Part shown: positions 8,803-19,629 of the stretch, piece after piece
How the letters are laid out: each line of letters starts with the position of its first letter
How positions within the stretch are numbered: the stretch's first letter is position 1
From: Sphaerotilus sp.
GTDB lineage: Bacteria; Pseudomonadota; Gammaproteobacteria; Burkholderiales; Burkholderiaceae_C
Assembly (NCBI GenBank): GCA_013299055.1
Contig: JAAFKB010000030.1
Span: forward strand, 1 to 41,766
DNA length: 41,766 bases
Direction: 5' to 3'
The notes under the pieces: generated by a model
The model's database searches: none
What the model saw: the letters and a program-made list of their open reading frames with translations, nothing else
Told to the model about the DNA's origin: nothing
Position numbers and translations under genes: made by a program

Positions 8803-10011
8803 TCAGTCGGCCTGCTTGCGCAGGAAGGCCGGGATCTCGATCTCGTCCATGCCGTTGGCGGCCAGCGCGTCGACCTTGGCCGAGGCCTGCGTGCGGTTCG
8901 GGCGCCAGACGCTCGGGGCGCTGGCGTGGCTCGGCGACACCAGCGGGTGGGTCAGGACAGGGATGTTGTCCGTGCCGGTGCGCTGGCCGCCCGAGGGCTG
9001 CACGACCTGCATCGGCGCCACGCGCTGCTGCGGGATCTGCTGCTGTTGCTGCTTGCCGGCCGGGGCCAGACCCGTGGCGATCACCGTCACGCGCAGGGCG
9101 TCGCCCAGGCTTTCGTCATAGGCGGTACCGTAGATGACGTGGGCCTCTTCGGCGGCGTAGCGACGGATGGTGGTCATCGCGTTGCGGCTTTCGGAGAGCT
9201 TGAAGTTCTGCTTGCTCGCCGCGATCAGCACCAGCACGCCACGCGCGCCCGACAGGTCCACGCCTTCCAGCAGCGGGCAGGCCACGGCCGATTCGGCAGC
9301 CTTGGTCGCACGGTCCGGGCCGCTGGCAGTGGCCGTGCCCATCATGGCCTTGCCCGGCTCGCTCATCACGGTCTTCACGTCCTCGAAGTCGACGTTGACG
9401 AGACCCGGAATGTGGATGATGTCGCTGATGCCACCGACGGCGTTGCGCAGCACGTCGTTGGCCTCGGAGAACGCCTCTTCCTGCGTCACGTCGTCACCGA
9501 GGACTTCCAGCAGCTTCTCGTTGAGCACGACGATCAGCGAATCGACGTTGGCTTCGAGTTCGTTCAGGCCGACATCCGCCTGCTTCATGCGGCGCGGACC
9601 TTCGAAGTCGAAGGGCTTGGTCACGACGCCGACCGTCAGGATGCCCATGTCCTTGGCCAGACGCGCGATCACCGGGGCGGCGCCCGTGCCGGTACCGCCG
9701 CCCATGCCGGCGGTGATGAACACCATGTGCGCGCCTTCCAGCGACGTCTTGATGCGGTCCACGGCCTCCTCGGCGGAGGCTTTTCCAGCTTCGGGACGCG
9801 AACCCGCACCCAGACCGGTGTGACCCAATTGCAACAAAGTGTGTGCCTTGGACCGGTTCAACGCTTGCGCATCGGTGTTGGCGCAGATGAATTCCACGCC
9901 CTGCACACCGCGGTTGATCATGTGGTCGACCGCATTGCCGCCGCCGCCGCCCACGCCGATCACCTTGATCTGCGTACCCTGGTTGAACTCTTCAATCATT
10001 TCGATACCCAT
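8803..10011 (-). CDS. ftsZ: Cell division GTPase FtsZ
   Basis: The 402-residue tubulin homologue polymerises into the Z-ring. The GTP-binding tubulin signature GGGTGTG is at 104-110, the N-terminal GGGGGNAV loop is intact, and the T7 synergy region (ADVGLNELEANVDSLIVVLNEK is the neighbouring motif) looks normal. The GTPase core ends near residue 315, followed by a short Gln/Pro-rich linker (KQQQQQIPQQ) and the conserved C-terminal peptide DEIEIPAFLRKQAD that binds FtsA and ZipA. A strong GAGGAG ribosome site precedes the ATG by a few bases. It is 26 bp downstream of ftsA and ends in a clear terminator. Confidence 0.98.
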   Translation of the reverse strand: MGIEMIEEFNQGTQIKVIGVGGGGGNAVDHMINRGVQGVEFICANTDAQALNRSKAHTLLQLGHTGLGAGSRPEAGKASAEEAVDRIKTSLEGAHMVFITAGMGGGTGTGAAPVIARLAKDMGILTVGVVTKPFDFEGPRRMKQADVGLNELEANVDSLIVVLNEKLLEVLGDDVTQEEAFSEANDVLRNAVGGISDIIHIPGLVNVDFEDVKTVMSEPGKAMMGTATASGPDRATKAAESAVACPLLEGVDLSGARGVLVLIAASKQNFKLSESRNAMTTIRRYAAEEAHVIYGTAYDESLGDALRVTVIATGLAPAGKQQQQQIPQQRVAPMQVVQPSGGQRTGTDNIPVLTHPLVSPSHASAPSVWRPNRTQASAKVDALAANGMDEIEIPAFLRKQAD

Positions 10012-10037
10012 GCCGCTCTCCTCGGATCTGAATTACA

Positions 10038-11267
10038 TCAGAAACTTTTCAAGAACCAATCCCGTGCCTTGCCGAACAAGCCCTGGGCCGTACCGCCCGA
10101 GGGTGCTGACCTCAATCCCCGCTGACGCGCCAGGCGCGCTTCCTCCAGCAAGCCCATCGCCGTCGAGGCGCGGGGGCTGGCCACCATGTCGTGGAGGGCT
10201 CCGCTGTACGTCGGAATCCCCATGCGCACGGGTTTGAGGAAAATGTCTTCTGCCAACTCGACCATGCCCGGCATCACCGCCGAGCCACCGGTCAGCACGA
10301 TGCCAGAAGACAGCAGCTCTTCGTAGCCGCTGTCCCGGATCACTTGCTGAACCAGCGAAAAAATCTCTTCTACCCGCGGTTCGATCACGCCGGCCAGCGC
10401 CTGTCGGCTCAAGACCCTGGGTACGCGGTCGCCCAGACCCGGCACTTCGAGTTGCTCGGACGGATCGGCCAGCAATTGCTTGGCCACGCCGAACTCGATC
10501 TTCACGTCCTCCGCATCCTTGGTCGGGGTGCGCAGAGCCATGGCGATGTCACTGGTGATCAAATCCCCCGCAATCGGGATGACGGCAGTATGACGGATTG
10601 CCCCGTCCGTGAAAATCGCCACATCGGTCGTGCCGGCCCCGATATCCACAAGCACGACACCCAGATCCTTTTCGTCAGGCGTCAGCACCGACAGACTCGA
10701 CGCGCTGGGGTTCAGGACCAGCTGCTCCACGTCCAGCCCGCAGCGCCGCACGCACTTGACGATGTTCTCCGCCGCGCTGAACGCCCCGGTGACGATGTGG
10801 ACGCGCACCTCCAGCCGCTCGCCGCTCATGCCCACCGGCTCGCGCACCTCCTGGCCGTCGATCACGAACTCCTGCGGCTCGACCAGCAGCAGCCGCTGGT
10901 CGTTGGGGATGTTGATGGCCTTGGCGGTCTCGACCACGCGGGTGACATCGACCGCACCGACCTCCTTGTCGCGCACGATGACCATGCCGGTGGAGTTGCG
11001 CCCGCGCACGTGGCTGCCCGAGATGCCGGTGTAGACGCGGCTGATCTTGCAGTCGGCCATCATCTCGGCCTCCTTCAGCGCGTGCTGGATCGACTGCACG
11101 GTGGCGTCGATGTTGACCACCACCCCGCGCTTGAGCCCGTGCGAGGACGCCACGCCCAGCCCGGCCAGCCGCATCTCGCCGTCCGGCAGGATCTCGGCCA
11201 CCACGGCCATGACCTTGGCGGTGCCGATATCGAGTCCGACGACCAGATCGTTGTATTCCTTGGTCAT
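10038..11267 (-). CDS. ftsA: Cell division protein FtsA
   Basis: A 409-residue actin-like protein that tethers FtsZ to the membrane and recruits the late divisome. Nucleotide-binding motifs are seen in DLVVGLDIGTAKV, VLVDIGAGTTDVAIF and GIVLTGGSAVMPGM. The C-terminal amphipathic tail FGKARDWFLKSF is the membrane-targeting helix. The frame opens five codons earlier (11282), but AAGGA lies six bases before ATG 11267, which encodes MTKEYNDLVVG as in relatives. It is 32 bp after ftsQ. Confidence 0.97.
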   Translation of the reverse strand: MTKEYNDLVVGLDIGTAKVMAVVAEILPDGEMRLAGLGVASSHGLKRGVVVNIDATVQSIQHALKEAEMMADCKISRVYTGISGSHVRGRNSTGMVIVRDKEVGAVDVTRVVETAKAINIPNDQRLLLVEPQEFVIDGQEVREPVGMSGERLEVRVHIVTGAFSAAENIVKCVRRCGLDVEQLVLNPSASSLSVLTPDEKDLGVVLVDIGAGTTDVAIFTDGAIRHTAVIPIAGDLITSDIAMALRTPTKDAEDVKIEFGVAKQLLADPSEQLEVPGLGDRVPRVLSRQALAGVIEPRVEEIFSLVQQVIRDSGYEELLSSGIVLTGGSAVMPGMVELAEDIFLKPVRMGIPTYSGALHDMVASPRASTAMGLLEEARLARQRGLRSAPSGGTAQGLFGKARDWFLKSF

Positions 11268-11299
11268 GCGTGTTCCTTGCATATCCGCCTATGTCGCCT

Positions 11300-12133
11300 T
11301 CAATGGCCCTTGCCTGGGCGGGGCGCAGCCGGCGTCGTGCCCATGCCGACCAGCCGCAGGGCGTAACTTTCACTGTGCCGCAGGTCGGCGTATTCGATGG
11401 TGCGCTGGTCGAAGCGGGCCGTGACCTGCGCCACCGACGCCACGAAGCGTTGGGTGCGGGCGACGATCTGGTCCGATTCGCCCCGCCCCAGCTCCAGCAG
11501 CGTGCCGCGCTCCAGCCGCACGCGCCAGGCGCCGCGCTCGGTCAGCTCGACCCGCTCGACCCGCTGCTTCAGCGGTGCCAGCACCGGCACCAGCGTCTGC
11601 CACATCGTCATGACCTGCAGCGATGTCCCGGTCGGTCCGGCCAGCAGGGGCAGCTTGTCGTCCTCGACATCGCCCAGGTTCACCTCGAACAGCTCGCCGT
11701 GCGTGTTCACCAGCAGGTCGTCGGTGTCCTCGCGGGCCCAGTAGGCCACGGGGCGGTGTTCCTCGATGCGCACCACCAGGTCGTGCGGCCAGATGCGGCG
11801 CACGGCGGCGCGGCGCACCCAGGGCACCGACTCGAACGCGGCGCGCGCCTGGCCGAGGTCCATGGTGAGGTAGCTGCCCTGCAGGAGCGGCGTGACGTGG
11901 CGGCGCACGCTCTCGGCGCTGTTGTGGGCCACCTCGCCCTCGACATGGATCGCGCGCAGATTGAACCAGGGTGAACGCAGGACACGCTCGCCCAGCACCA
12001 CCAGCCCCGCCAGCAGCACCAGCACCAGCAGCGCATTCGCCCCGGAGCGCATCAGCCGCACGTCGAGTGGCACGGCCGTGTCGGTCGGCGCGGACGGCGT
12101 GCGGGCGGTGGAAGTGGCGGCGGCGTTGCGCAT
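11300..12133 (-). CDS. ftsQ: Cell division protein FtsQ
   Basis: The 277-residue single-pass divisome scaffold has a short cytoplasmic N-terminus, one membrane helix at about residues 31-48 (ANALLVLVLLAGLVVLG), then a periplasmic POTRA domain starting FNLRAIHVEGEVAHNSAESV and a beta domain. FtsQ binds FtsL and FtsB. It starts 9 bp after the ddl stop and precedes ftsA by 32 bp, in the canonical order ddl-ftsQ-ftsA-ftsZ. Confidence 0.95.
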   Translation of the reverse strand: MRNAAATSTARTPSAPTDTAVPLDVRLMRSGANALLVLVLLAGLVVLGERVLRSPWFNLRAIHVEGEVAHNSAESVRRHVTPLLQGSYLTMDLGQARAAFESVPWVRRAAVRRIWPHDLVVRIEEHRPVAYWAREDTDDLLVNTHGELFEVNLGDVEDDKLPLLAGPTGTSLQVMTMWQTLVPVLAPLKQRVERVELTERGAWRVRLERGTLLELGRGESDQIVARTQRFVASVAQVTARFDQRTIEYADLRHSESYALRLVGMGTTPAAPRPGKGH

Positions 12134-12142
12134 GCGGTGCCG

Positions 12143-13111
12143 TCAGACCGGGCGGGCGCTGTCGAGCCGCGCCGACGCCAGCACGCGCAGGCACAGCTGC
12201 GGATAGTCGATGCCCGTCGCACGCGCCGACATCGGCACCAGCGAGTGGCTGGTCATGCCGGGCGAGGTGTTGATCTCCAGCAGGAAGGGTTTGCGATCGC
12301 TGGCGCGCACCATCAGATCGGCCCGACCCCAGCCCCGGCACCCGAGCGCACGGTAGGCGGCCAGCACGATGCGCTGGATCTCGCGCTCCTCGGCCTCGGG
12401 CAGGCCGCTCGGGCAGAGGTAGCGCACGTCGTCGGTGAAGTACTTGTTCTGGTAGTCGTAGCCAGCCTCGGGCGGCACGATGCGGATCACCGGCAGTGCG
12501 CGGGCGTCAGCCCCCTCGCCCATCACCGGACAGGTCAGCTCGTCGCCCTGGATGAATTCCTCGCCCAGCACGTCCGGGTCGAAGCGCAGCGATTCGGCCA
12601 CGGCCGCCTGGATGTCCTCGACCGCCGTCACCTTGGTCACGCCGATGGACGAGCCCTCGCGCGGCGCCTTGACGATCAGCGGCAGGCCGAGCTGGCCGGG
12701 CAAGGCGGCGATCGTGGCAGCGTCCTGCTGGTCGGGAGAGAGCCAGACGTGGCGCGGCGTCGGGAGCCCTTCGGCCAGCCAGATCCGCTTGGTCATGACC
12801 TTGTCCATCGCGATCGCCGAGGCCATCACGCCGGAGCCGGTGTAGGGGATGCCCATCATCTCCAAGGCACCTTGCACACAGCCGTCCTCGCCATGGCGGC
12901 CGTGCAGCGCGATGAAGCAGCGGTCGAAGCGCTCGGTCTTGAGCTGCTGCAGGTCGCGCTCGGCCGGGTCGAAGAGGTGGGCATCGACGCCCAGCGACTG
13001 CAGTGCCTGCAGCACGCCGGTGCCGCTCATCAGCGACACCTCGCGCTCGGCCGAGGTGCCGCCCAGCAGCACGGCGACCTTGCCCAGCTTGTTCACGTCC
13101 GTCCCGCTCAT
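12143..13111 (-). CDS. ddl: D-alanine--D-alanine ligase
   Basis: The 322-residue ATP-grasp enzyme makes the D-Ala-D-Ala dipeptide used by MurF. Family motifs are clear: [16 protein letters not shown] at the N-terminus, [13 protein letters not shown], the ATP-grasp loop [13 protein letters not shown], and the metal/substrate end [20 protein letters not shown] 13111 shares one base with the murC stop (TGATG); a GTG one codon upstream is also possible. The linkage with ftsQ suggests the ddlB form. Confidence 0.95.
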   Translation of the reverse strand: MSGTDVNKLGKVAVLLGGTSAEREVSLMSGTGVLQALQSLGVDAHLFDPAERDLQQLKTERFDRCFIALHGRHGEDGCVQGALEMMGIPYTGSGVMASAIAMDKVMTKRIWLAEGLPTPRHVWLSPDQQDAATIAALPGQLGLPLIVKAPREGSSIGVTKVTAVEDIQAAVAESLRFDPDVLGEEFIQGDELTCPVMGEGADARALPVIRIVPPEAGYDYQNKYFTDDVRYLCPSGLPEAEEREIQRIVLAAYRALGCRGWGRADLMVRASDRKPFLLEINTSPGMTSHSLVPMSARATGIDYPQLCLRVLASARLDSARPV

Positions 13112-14520
13112 CACACCCGCCCTCCGACCAGCTCCACCACCCGCGCCGGCACGCCGCCGATCGTGCCCGCCCCCATCGCGATCACCACGTCACCCGCCAC
13201 CGCCTGCTCGGCGATGGTCTGCGGCAGCTCGGCGATGTCGTCGACGAACAGCGGATCGACCTTGCCCGCCACGCGCAACGCGCGCACCAGCGCCCGGCCG
13301 TCCGCCGCCACGATCGGCGACTCGCCGGCCGAGTACACCTCGGTCAGCAGCACGGCGTCGGCGGTGCCGAGCACCTTGACGAAGTCCTCGAAGCAGTCAC
13401 GGGTACGCGTGAAACGGTGCGGCTGGAAGGCCAGGACAAGGCGCTGGCCCGGGAAAGCCCCGCGCGCGGCGGCGATCGTCGCGGCCATCTCGACCGGGTG
13501 GTGGCCGTAGTCGTCGATCAGCGTGAACTGGCCACCGTCCTTGGCGGGATGGTCGCCCCAGCGCTGGAAGCGTCGGCCGACGCCGCCGAACTTCGCCAAC
13601 GCGGTGGCGATCGGCGCATCCGGCAGCTCCAGTTCGGTGGCGATGGCAATCGCCGCCAGCGCGTTGCGCACGTTGTGCTCACCGGGCAGGTTGAGCGTGA
13701 TGTGCAGGTCGGCCAGCGCCACGCCGTTGCGGCGCTGGCAGGTGAAGCGCATCTGGCCGCCGGGCAGCGCCTGCACGTCCACCGCACGCACCTGTGCGTC
13801 CTCGCCCAGCCCGTAGGTGATCACCGGGCGGGAGATCATCGGCATGATCGAGCGCACGCCAGGGTCGTCGCTGCACAGCACGGCCGCGCCGTAGAACGGC
13901 ATCTTGTGCAGGAAATCGACGAAGGCCGCCTTCAGCCGGGCGAAGTCGTGGCCGTAGGTGTCCATGTGGTCGGCGTCGATGTTGGTGACGACGGCCAGCA
14001 CGGGGAGCAGGTTGAGGAAGGACGCATCGGACTCGTCTGCCTCGACGACGATGTAGTCGCCCGAGCCGAGCGCCGAGTTGGCCCCCGCCGCGTTCAGCTT
14101 GCCGCCGATGACGAAGGTCGGATCGACGCCCGCCTCGGCCAGCACGCTGGTGACCAGCGAGGTGGTGGTCGTCTTGCCGTGCGTGCCGGCGATGGCGATG
14201 CCCTGCTTCAGGCGCATCAGCTCGGCCAGCATCACCGCGCGCGGCACCACCGGGATGCGCTGCGCACGGGCGGCGATCACCTCGGGGTTGTCGCCCTTCA
14301 CGGCGGTCGAGGTCACCACCGCCTGCGCGCCGGCGATGTGCGCGGCGTCGTGGCCGGTGTGGATGCGGATGCCGAGTTCGGCCAGGCGGCGCGTCACGGC
14401 GCCATCCGACTGGTCGGAGCCGGAGACCACATAACCCAGGTTGTGCAGGATCTCGGCGATGCCGCTCATGCCGGCGCCACCGACGCCGACGAAGTGAATG
14501 TGCTTGACCGCGTGTTTCAT
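13111..14520 (-). CDS. murC: UDP-N-acetylmuramate--L-alanine ligase
   Basis: A 469-residue Mur ligase that adds L-alanine to UDP-MurNAc. It opens [25 protein letters not shown], the UDP-binding Rossmann motif, and contains the ATP P-loop [12 protein letters not shown] near residue 120 and the central Mur ligase signature ([12 protein letters not shown]). The reading frame stays open for nearly 300 codons upstream, but that is a shadow of murG; the true ATG at 14520 overlaps the murG stop as ATGA. Length matches the family. Confidence 0.97.
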   Translation of the reverse strand: MKHAVKHIHFVGVGGAGMSGIAEILHNLGYVVSGSDQSDGAVTRRLAELGIRIHTGHDAAHIAGAQAVVTSTAVKGDNPEVIAARAQRIPVVPRAVMLAELMRLKQGIAIAGTHGKTTTTSLVTSVLAEAGVDPTFVIGGKLNAAGANSALGSGDYIVVEADESDASFLNLLPVLAVVTNIDADHMDTYGHDFARLKAAFVDFLHKMPFYGAAVLCSDDPGVRSIMPMISRPVITYGLGEDAQVRAVDVQALPGGQMRFTCQRRNGVALADLHITLNLPGEHNVRNALAAIAIATELELPDAPIATALAKFGGVGRRFQRWGDHPAKDGGQFTLIDDYGHHPVEMAATIAAARGAFPGQRLVLAFQPHRFTRTRDCFEDFVKVLGTADAVLLTEVYSAGESPIVAADGRALVRALRVAGKVDPLFVDDIAELPQTIAEQAVAGDVVIAMGAGTIGGVPARVVELVGGRV

Positions 14521-15650
14521 GAAGTCCGGGTGGAAGGCTGGGTGGGAGGCGGGGTGAGTTGTTCGATCGCGTCGGCCACGCGCTGCGCGGCGTGCGGCAG
14601 CGCGAGTGCGCGGGCCTGCTCCGCCATCCGCAGCAGGCGGGGCCGGTCGAGGTGGCGCAGCAGGTCGGCCAGCCGCTCCGGCGTCAATTCGGTCTGCGGC
14701 AGGTGGAGTCCGGCGTCGTGCCGCGCCATCCACTGCGCATTGTCGCGCTGGTGCGCCGTCGTGCGCACCACCAGCGGCACCAGCACCGACGGCACCCCGG
14801 CTGCACACAGCTCGCTGACCGTCACCGCACCCGCCCGGCAGACGATCAGGTCGCAGTCCGCCAGCCGACGCGCCATGTCGTCGATGAAGGGCACGACCTC
14901 GACACCGGCCGAGCCGTGGTCCAGATCGAGCAGTCCGGCCTGCGCATAGGCGGCGCGCACCATCTCGTGGTGCGCCAAGCCGGTCTGGTGGGTGACGACG
15001 GGCCGCTCGGCCGCCGACAGCCGCGCCAGCGCCCGCGGCACGGTCTCGTTGAGCACCTGCGCGCCCAGACTGCCGCCGACCACCAGCACCCGCAGCGGCC
15101 CGGTGCGCCGGGCAAAACGCTGGGCGGGCGGCGCAATCGCCTCGATCTCGGTGCGCACAGGGTTGCCGGTGACCAGACCCTGCGGCACCGAACGCGCCGC
15201 CTCGCCATCGAACCCGAACGCGACCCGGTCGGCACACTTCAGCAGCGAGCGGTTCGACAGCAGCAGCCCCGCATCCGCGTTGACCAGCACCAGCGGACGT
15301 TTCAGCCAGTGCGCCGCCAACCCGCCGGGGAAGCAGACGTAGCCGCCCATGCCGAGCACGGCGGTGGCGTTGCGCCGCTTCAGGATGCCGCGGCAAGCCA
15401 CCAGCGCCTTGAGCAGCTGCACCCCGCCCCGCAGCGCACCGAGCGCGCCCTTGCCCCGCAGGCCGGCGAAGTCGATCGTGTCCATCGGCAGACCCGACGG
15501 CGGGACCAGCCGGTTTTCCATGCCGTGCGAGGTGCCCAGCCAGCTCACCTGCCAGCCGCGCGCCTGCATCTCGCGGGCGACGGCCAGCCCCGGCATGATG
15601 TGGCCGCCGGTGCCCGCAGCCATCACGACGAGATGGCGATCAGCGTTCAC
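14517..15650 (-). CDS. murG: Undecaprenyl-PP-MurNAc-pentapeptide GlcNAc transferase
   Basis: The 377-residue peripheral membrane glycosyltransferase (GT-B fold) converts lipid I to lipid II on the inner face of the membrane. The N-terminal [15 protein letters not shown] glycine-rich loop and the C-terminal UDP-GlcNAc-binding stretch [22 protein letters not shown] are intact. The most plausible start is a GTG at 15650 ([13 protein letters not shown]), overlapping the ftsW end by 11 bp; no ATG is well placed. The stop overlaps murC as ATGA. Confidence 0.95.
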   Translation of the reverse strand: MNADRHLVVMAAGTGGHIMPGLAVAREMQARGWQVSWLGTSHGMENRLVPPSGLPMDTIDFAGLRGKGALGALRGGVQLLKALVACRGILKRRNATAVLGMGGYVCFPGGLAAHWLKRPLVLVNADAGLLLSNRSLLKCADRVAFGFDGEAARSVPQGLVTGNPVRTEIEAIAPPAQRFARRTGPLRVLVVGGSLGAQVLNETVPRALARLSAAERPVVTHQTGLAHHEMVRAAYAQAGLLDLDHGSAGVEVVPFIDDMARRLADCDLIVCRAGAVTVSELCAAGVPSVLVPLVVRTTAHQRDNAQWMARHDAGLHLPQTELTPERLADLLRHLDRPRLLRMAEQARALALPHAAQRVADAIEQLTPPPTQPSTRTS

Positions 15651-16890
15651 GGCTGCCCCCGCCGCGCAGGATCTGGCGGTTCTCCATGTCCACCCGCAGC
15701 ACGACCGCCAGCGCCACGCAGGTGAGGATGACCGCCGAGCCGCCATAGCTCAGCAGCGGCAGCGTCAGCCCCTTGGTCGGCAGCAGGCCCAGGTTCACGC
15801 CCATGTTGATGAACGCCTGCCCGCCGATCCAGATGCCGATGCCCTGCGTGGTCAGCCCCGAGAAGACCCGGTCCAGCGCGACGGCCTGGCGCCCGATGAC
15901 GAAGATGCGCCGCACCATCCAGAAAAACGCCAGGATCACCGCCAGCACGCCAAGCAGGCCCAGCTCTTCCCCGATGATGGCCAGCAGGAAGTCGGTGTGT
16001 GCCTCGGGCAGGTAGTGCAGCTTCTCGACCGACTGGCCCAGCCCCTGCCCGACCACCTCGCCGCGGCCGAAGGCGATCAGCGAGTGGGTGAGCTGGTACG
16101 CCTTGCCCATCGCGTTGGCCTCGTCCCAGGGATTCCAGAACGCCTTGATCCGCCCCCAGCGCACGGGTGACAGCACGACGATCGACAGCAGCGCCCCCAG
16201 CAGCGACGCCACCATCAGGGTGAACACCTTGCCGTTGACCCCGCCCAGGAACAGGATGCCCATGGAAATCAGCGCGATGACGATGAAGGCGCCCATGTCC
16301 GGCTCCACCAGCAGCAGCAGCCCGATCACCATCAGTGCGACCACCATCGGCAGCACGGCGCGGGTGAAGCTCTCCTTCACGTCCATCTTGCGCACCATGT
16401 AGTTGGCGGCGTACATGGCCATGGCGAGCTTGGCGAGTTCGCTGGGCTGGAAGTTCATCACGCCCAGCGGAATCCAGCGCCGCGAGCGGTTCACCACCCG
16501 CCCGATGCCCGGGATCAGCACCAGGATCAGCAGCAGCAGCGCCACCACGAACAGCCACGGCGCCATCTTTTCCCAGGTCCGCATGGGGATGGCCAAGGTC
16601 ACGCAGGCCGCCACGATGGCCAGCGTGACCGACAGGATGTGGCGTGTCAGGAAGTAGCTCGACGTGTAGTTGACGTACTTCGGGTTGTCCGGGAGCTGGA
16701 TCGAGGCCGAGTACACCATCACCAGCCCGAGCGAGAGCAGCCCGGCGATGACCCAGGCCAGCGTCTCGTCGAAGCCGACCCAGCGCGTGGGTGTGCCCGA
16801 GGACATCGCGGTCCAGTTGCGCACTGGCACGTCGGCGCGCGTGCGGCGGCTCCACCAGTCGCCGAGTCGGCCCAGTGCGTTCGCGGTCAT
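15640..16890 (-). CDS. ftsW: Septal peptidoglycan polymerase FtsW
   Basis: A 416-residue SEDS-family protein with about ten membrane helices that polymerises lipid II at the septum with FtsI. Typical stretches are [12 protein letters not shown], the [21 protein letters not shown] loop, the [18 protein letters not shown] segment and the C-terminal [18 protein letters not shown]. The N-terminus is about 30 residues of polar sequence before the first helix. ATG 16890 overlaps the murD stop as ATGA. The frame is open upstream, but that is a murD shadow. Confidence 0.96.
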   Translation of the reverse strand: MTANALGRLGDWWSRRTRADVPVRNWTAMSSGTPTRWVGFDETLAWVIAGLLSLGLVMVYSASIQLPDNPKYVNYTSSYFLTRHILSVTLAIVAACVTLAIPMRTWEKMAPWLFVVALLLLILVLIPGIGRVVNRSRRWIPLGVMNFQPSELAKLAMAMYAANYMVRKMDVKESFTRAVLPMVVALMVIGLLLLVEPDMGAFIVIALISMGILFLGGVNGKVFTLMVASLLGALLSIVVLSPVRWGRIKAFWNPWDEANAMGKAYQLTHSLIAFGRGEVVGQGLGQSVEKLHYLPEAHTDFLLAIIGEELGLLGVLAVILAFFWMVRRIFVIGRQAVALDRVFSGLTTQGIGIWIGGQAFINMGVNLGLLPTKGLTLPLLSYGGSAVILTCVALAVVLRVDMENRQILRGGGSRER

Positions 16891-18422
16891 GCACCCAGCT
16901 CCCCGTGGTCGTTGGCCAGGGCCTGCACGGTGTCGATGAAGACCTGGGCGCGGTGGGCGTAGTTGCGGAACATGTCGAGGCTGGCGCAGGCCGGGCTGAG
17001 CAGCACGGCGTCGCCGGAGCGGGCCTGGGTGTAGCACCAGCGGGTGGCGTCTTCGAGCGTGGTGAAGCTCTGCACTGGCACGGCCACGTCCTGCAGCACG
17101 CGGCCGATCGCCGCGGCGTCCCGGCCGATCAGCGCGACGGCGCGGGCGTGACGCTCGACGGGGCCGGCCAGCGGGGTGAAGTCCTGGCCTTTGCCGTCGC
17201 CGCCAAGGACCACCACGAGCTTCGCCGGCGCACGGTCGGCGCCCAGTCCGGTCAGCGCGGCGACGGTGGCGCCGACGTTGGTGCCCTTGCTGTCGTCGTA
17301 GGCGTCGATGCCGTCGATCGTGGCGACGTACTCGACCCGGTGCGGCTCGCCGCGGTATGCGCGCAGGCCATGCAGCATCGGCGCCAACGGCACCCCCGCC
17401 GCCGTCGCCAGGGCCAGCGCCGCCAGCGCGTTGGCGGCGTTGTGGCGACCCCGGATGCGCAGCGCGTCGGCCGGCATCAGCCGCTGCAGCGTGGTCTCGA
17501 CCGGCGGCGCCACCGCGCCGCGTCGCACCTTGACCGGTGTGTCATCGGCCGCCTGCGCGCGCACCAGCCACGCCATGCCGTGGTCCACCACCAGCCCCCA
17601 GTCGCCCACACGGCGCGGCGCGTCCAGCCCGAAACGCACCACGTTCGCCGCAACCCCCTTCGGTGCCATCGCTTCCACCAGCACATCGTCGGCGTTGAGC
17701 ACGCGCACGGTGTCCGGCCCGAAGATGCGGGCCTTGGCGTCGGCGTAGGCGGCCATCGAACCGTGCCAGTCGAGGTGGTCCTGCGTCACGTTGAGCACCG
17801 TGGCGGCGGTCGGGCGGAAGCCGGTGACGCCGTCGAGCTGGAAGCTGGAGAGTTCGAGCACCCAGACTTCAGGCAGCGGCGTGGCGGATTCGGCCAAGGC
17901 GGCGGCGTCGAGTGCGGCGGTCAGCGTGTCCATCAGCGTCGGGCCGATGTTGCCGGCCATCGCCACGCGCAGCCCGGCGCGCTCGGCGAGCTGCGCGGTG
18001 AGCGAGGTGGTGGTGGTCTTGCCGTTGGTGCCGGTGATGGCGATGACCTTGGGGGCGTAGCCCTGCGCGGTCTGCAGATCCTGCAAGGCCAGCGCGAACA
18101 GCGACAGCTCGCCCTGCACCGCCGTGCCGCGCGCGTTGGCGGCGTCCAGCAGCGGCGCGATGGCCGGGTCCAGCGGCGACAGGCCGGGACTCTTGAGCAC
18201 CAGCGTCACGCCGTCCAGCAGCGACAGCGACAACGCCAACGGCCCACCGTGGAACTCGGCACCCGGCACCTCCGCAGCCAGCGCGGCCCGCTTCGGCGGC
18301 GCCTCCCGCGTGTCGGCCACCACGATGCGCGCCGCACCACAGCGTTGCGCCCAGCGCGCCATCGCCAGCCCCGAGTCCCCCAGACCCAGGATCAGCAGCG
18401 ACAAGTCCTTCAGAGCATTCAT
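16887..18422 (-). CDS. murD: UDP-N-acetylmuramoyl-L-alanine--D-glutamate ligase
   Basis: The 511-residue ligase adds D-glutamate to UDP-MurNAc-L-Ala. It shows the N-terminal Rossmann motif [13 protein letters not shown], the ATP loop [14 protein letters not shown], the central [13 protein letters not shown] motif and the C-terminal [15 protein letters not shown]. It is longer than the enterobacterial enzyme (about 440) because of an extra stretch around residues 260-320 between the ATPase motifs, which I believe is shared by other Burkholderiales. It starts 25 bp after mraY. Confidence 0.96.
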   Translation of the reverse strand: MNALKDLSLLILGLGDSGLAMARWAQRCGAARIVVADTREAPPKRAALAAEVPGAEFHGGPLALSLSLLDGVTLVLKSPGLSPLDPAIAPLLDAANARGTAVQGELSLFALALQDLQTAQGYAPKVIAITGTNGKTTTTSLTAQLAERAGLRVAMAGNIGPTLMDTLTAALDAAALAESATPLPEVWVLELSSFQLDGVTGFRPTAATVLNVTQDHLDWHGSMAAYADAKARIFGPDTVRVLNADDVLVEAMAPKGVAANVVRFGLDAPRRVGDWGLVVDHGMAWLVRAQAADDTPVKVRRGAVAPPVETTLQRLMPADALRIRGRHNAANALAALALATAAGVPLAPMLHGLRAYRGEPHRVEYVATIDGIDAYDDSKGTNVGATVAALTGLGADRAPAKLVVVLGGDGKGQDFTPLAGPVERHARAVALIGRDAAAIGRVLQDVAVPVQSFTTLEDATRWCYTQARSGDAVLLSPACASLDMFRNYAHRAQVFIDTVQALANDHGELGA

Positions 18423-18447
18423 CGTCGTTTCCGTGCGCCGGAACAGC

Positions 18448-19629
18448 TCAGCGCAGCTTCAGGGTGGACAGGCCCACGAGGCACAGCAGCATCGTGATGA
18501 TCCAGAACCGGATCACCACCTGCGTCTCGATCCAGCCCTTCTTCTCGAAATGGTGGTGCAGCGGCGCCATCAGCAGGATGCGCTGGCCGGTGCCGGTGCG
18601 CTTCTTGGTGTACTTGAACCAGCCGACCTGCACCATGACCGAGAGCGCCTCGACCACGAAAATCCCGCCCATGATGCCCAGCACGATCTCCTGGCGCACG
18701 ATCACGGCGATGGTGCCCAGCGCGCCGCCCAGCGCCAGCGCGCCGACATCGCCCATGAACACCTGCGCCGGATGCGCGTTGAACCAGAGGAAGGCCAGCC
18801 CCGCGCCGGCCATTGCCGCGCAGAAGATGGCCAGCTCGCCCGCGCCGGGAATGTGCGGCAGGAACAGGTACTTCGAGAACACCGAACTGCCCGTCGCATA
18901 GGCAAACAAGCCGAGCGCCGAGCCGACGAGCACCACCGGCATGATCGCCAGCCCGTCCAGACCGTCGGTGAGGTTGACGGCGTTGCTGGTGCCGACGATG
19001 ACGAAGTAGGTCAGGAAGATGAAGCCGAACACGCCCAGCGGGTAGCTCACCGTCTTGAAGAAGGGCACGATCAGGTCGGCCTTGGGCGGCAGGTCGTTCG
19101 AGAAGCCCGACAGCACCCAGCGGATGAACAGCTCCAGCACGCGCAGGTTGGACGTTTCCGACACGCTGAACGCCAGGTACAGCGCCGCGACCAGCCCGAT
19201 CAGCGACTGCCACAGGTACTTCTCGCCGGACGGCATGCCCTCGGGGTTCTTCTGCACCACCTTGCGCCAGTCGTCCACCCAGCCGATGGCGCCGAAGCCC
19301 ATGGTCACGGTCATCACGATCCAGACGAAGCGGTTGCTCCAGTCGAACCACAGCAGCGTCGAGATGGCGATCGCCAGCAGGATCAGCACGCCGCCCATGG
19401 TGGGTGTGCCACGCTTGACGATGTGGGCCTGCACGCCGTATTCGCGGATCGGCTGGCCGATCTTCAGCTCGGTGAGCCGGCGGATCACCCATGGCCCGAA
19501 CGCCAGGCCGATGAGCAGCGCGGTCATCGCGGCCATCACGGCGCGGAAGGTGATGTACTGGAAGACCCGCAGGAAGCCGAGGCTCTCGGGATAAAGGCCC
19601 TGCAACCACTGTGCGAGGCTAATGAGCAT
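18448..19629 (-). CDS. mraY: Phospho-MurNAc-pentapeptide transferase MraY
   Basis: A 393-residue polytopic enzyme that transfers phospho-MurNAc-pentapeptide to undecaprenyl phosphate, making lipid I. Diagnostic motifs are the aspartate pair in [32 protein letters not shown], and the [12 protein letters not shown] loop near the C-terminus. ATG 19629 ([15 protein letters not shown]) follows a GGAGAA ribosome site that lies inside the end of murF; the two genes overlap by 11 bp. A longer frame to 19656 is not needed. Confidence 0.97.
   Translation of the reverse strand: MLISLAQWLQGLYPESLGFLRVFQYITFRAVMAAMTALLIGLAFGPWVIRRLTELKIGQPIREYGVQAHIVKRGTPTMGGVLILLAIAISTLLWFDWSNRFVWIVMTVTMGFGAIGWVDDWRKVVQKNPEGMPSGEKYLWQSLIGLVAALYLAFSVSETSNLRVLELFIRWVLSGFSNDLPPKADLIVPFFKTVSYPLGVFGFIFLTYFVIVGTSNAVNLTDGLDGLAIMPVVLVGSALGLFAYATGSSVFSKYLFLPHIPGAGELAIFCAAMAGAGLAFLWFNAHPAQVFMGDVGALALGGALGTIAVIVRQEIVLGIMGGIFVVEALSVMVQVGWFKYTKKRTGTGQRILLMAPLHHHFEKKGWIETQVVIRFWIITMLLCLVGLSTLKLR

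Noticed and set aside
13111..15396. Apparent 761-residue MurC fusion
   Set aside because: The extra N-terminal part is a shadow of murG; MurC begins at ATG 14520 with the family start.
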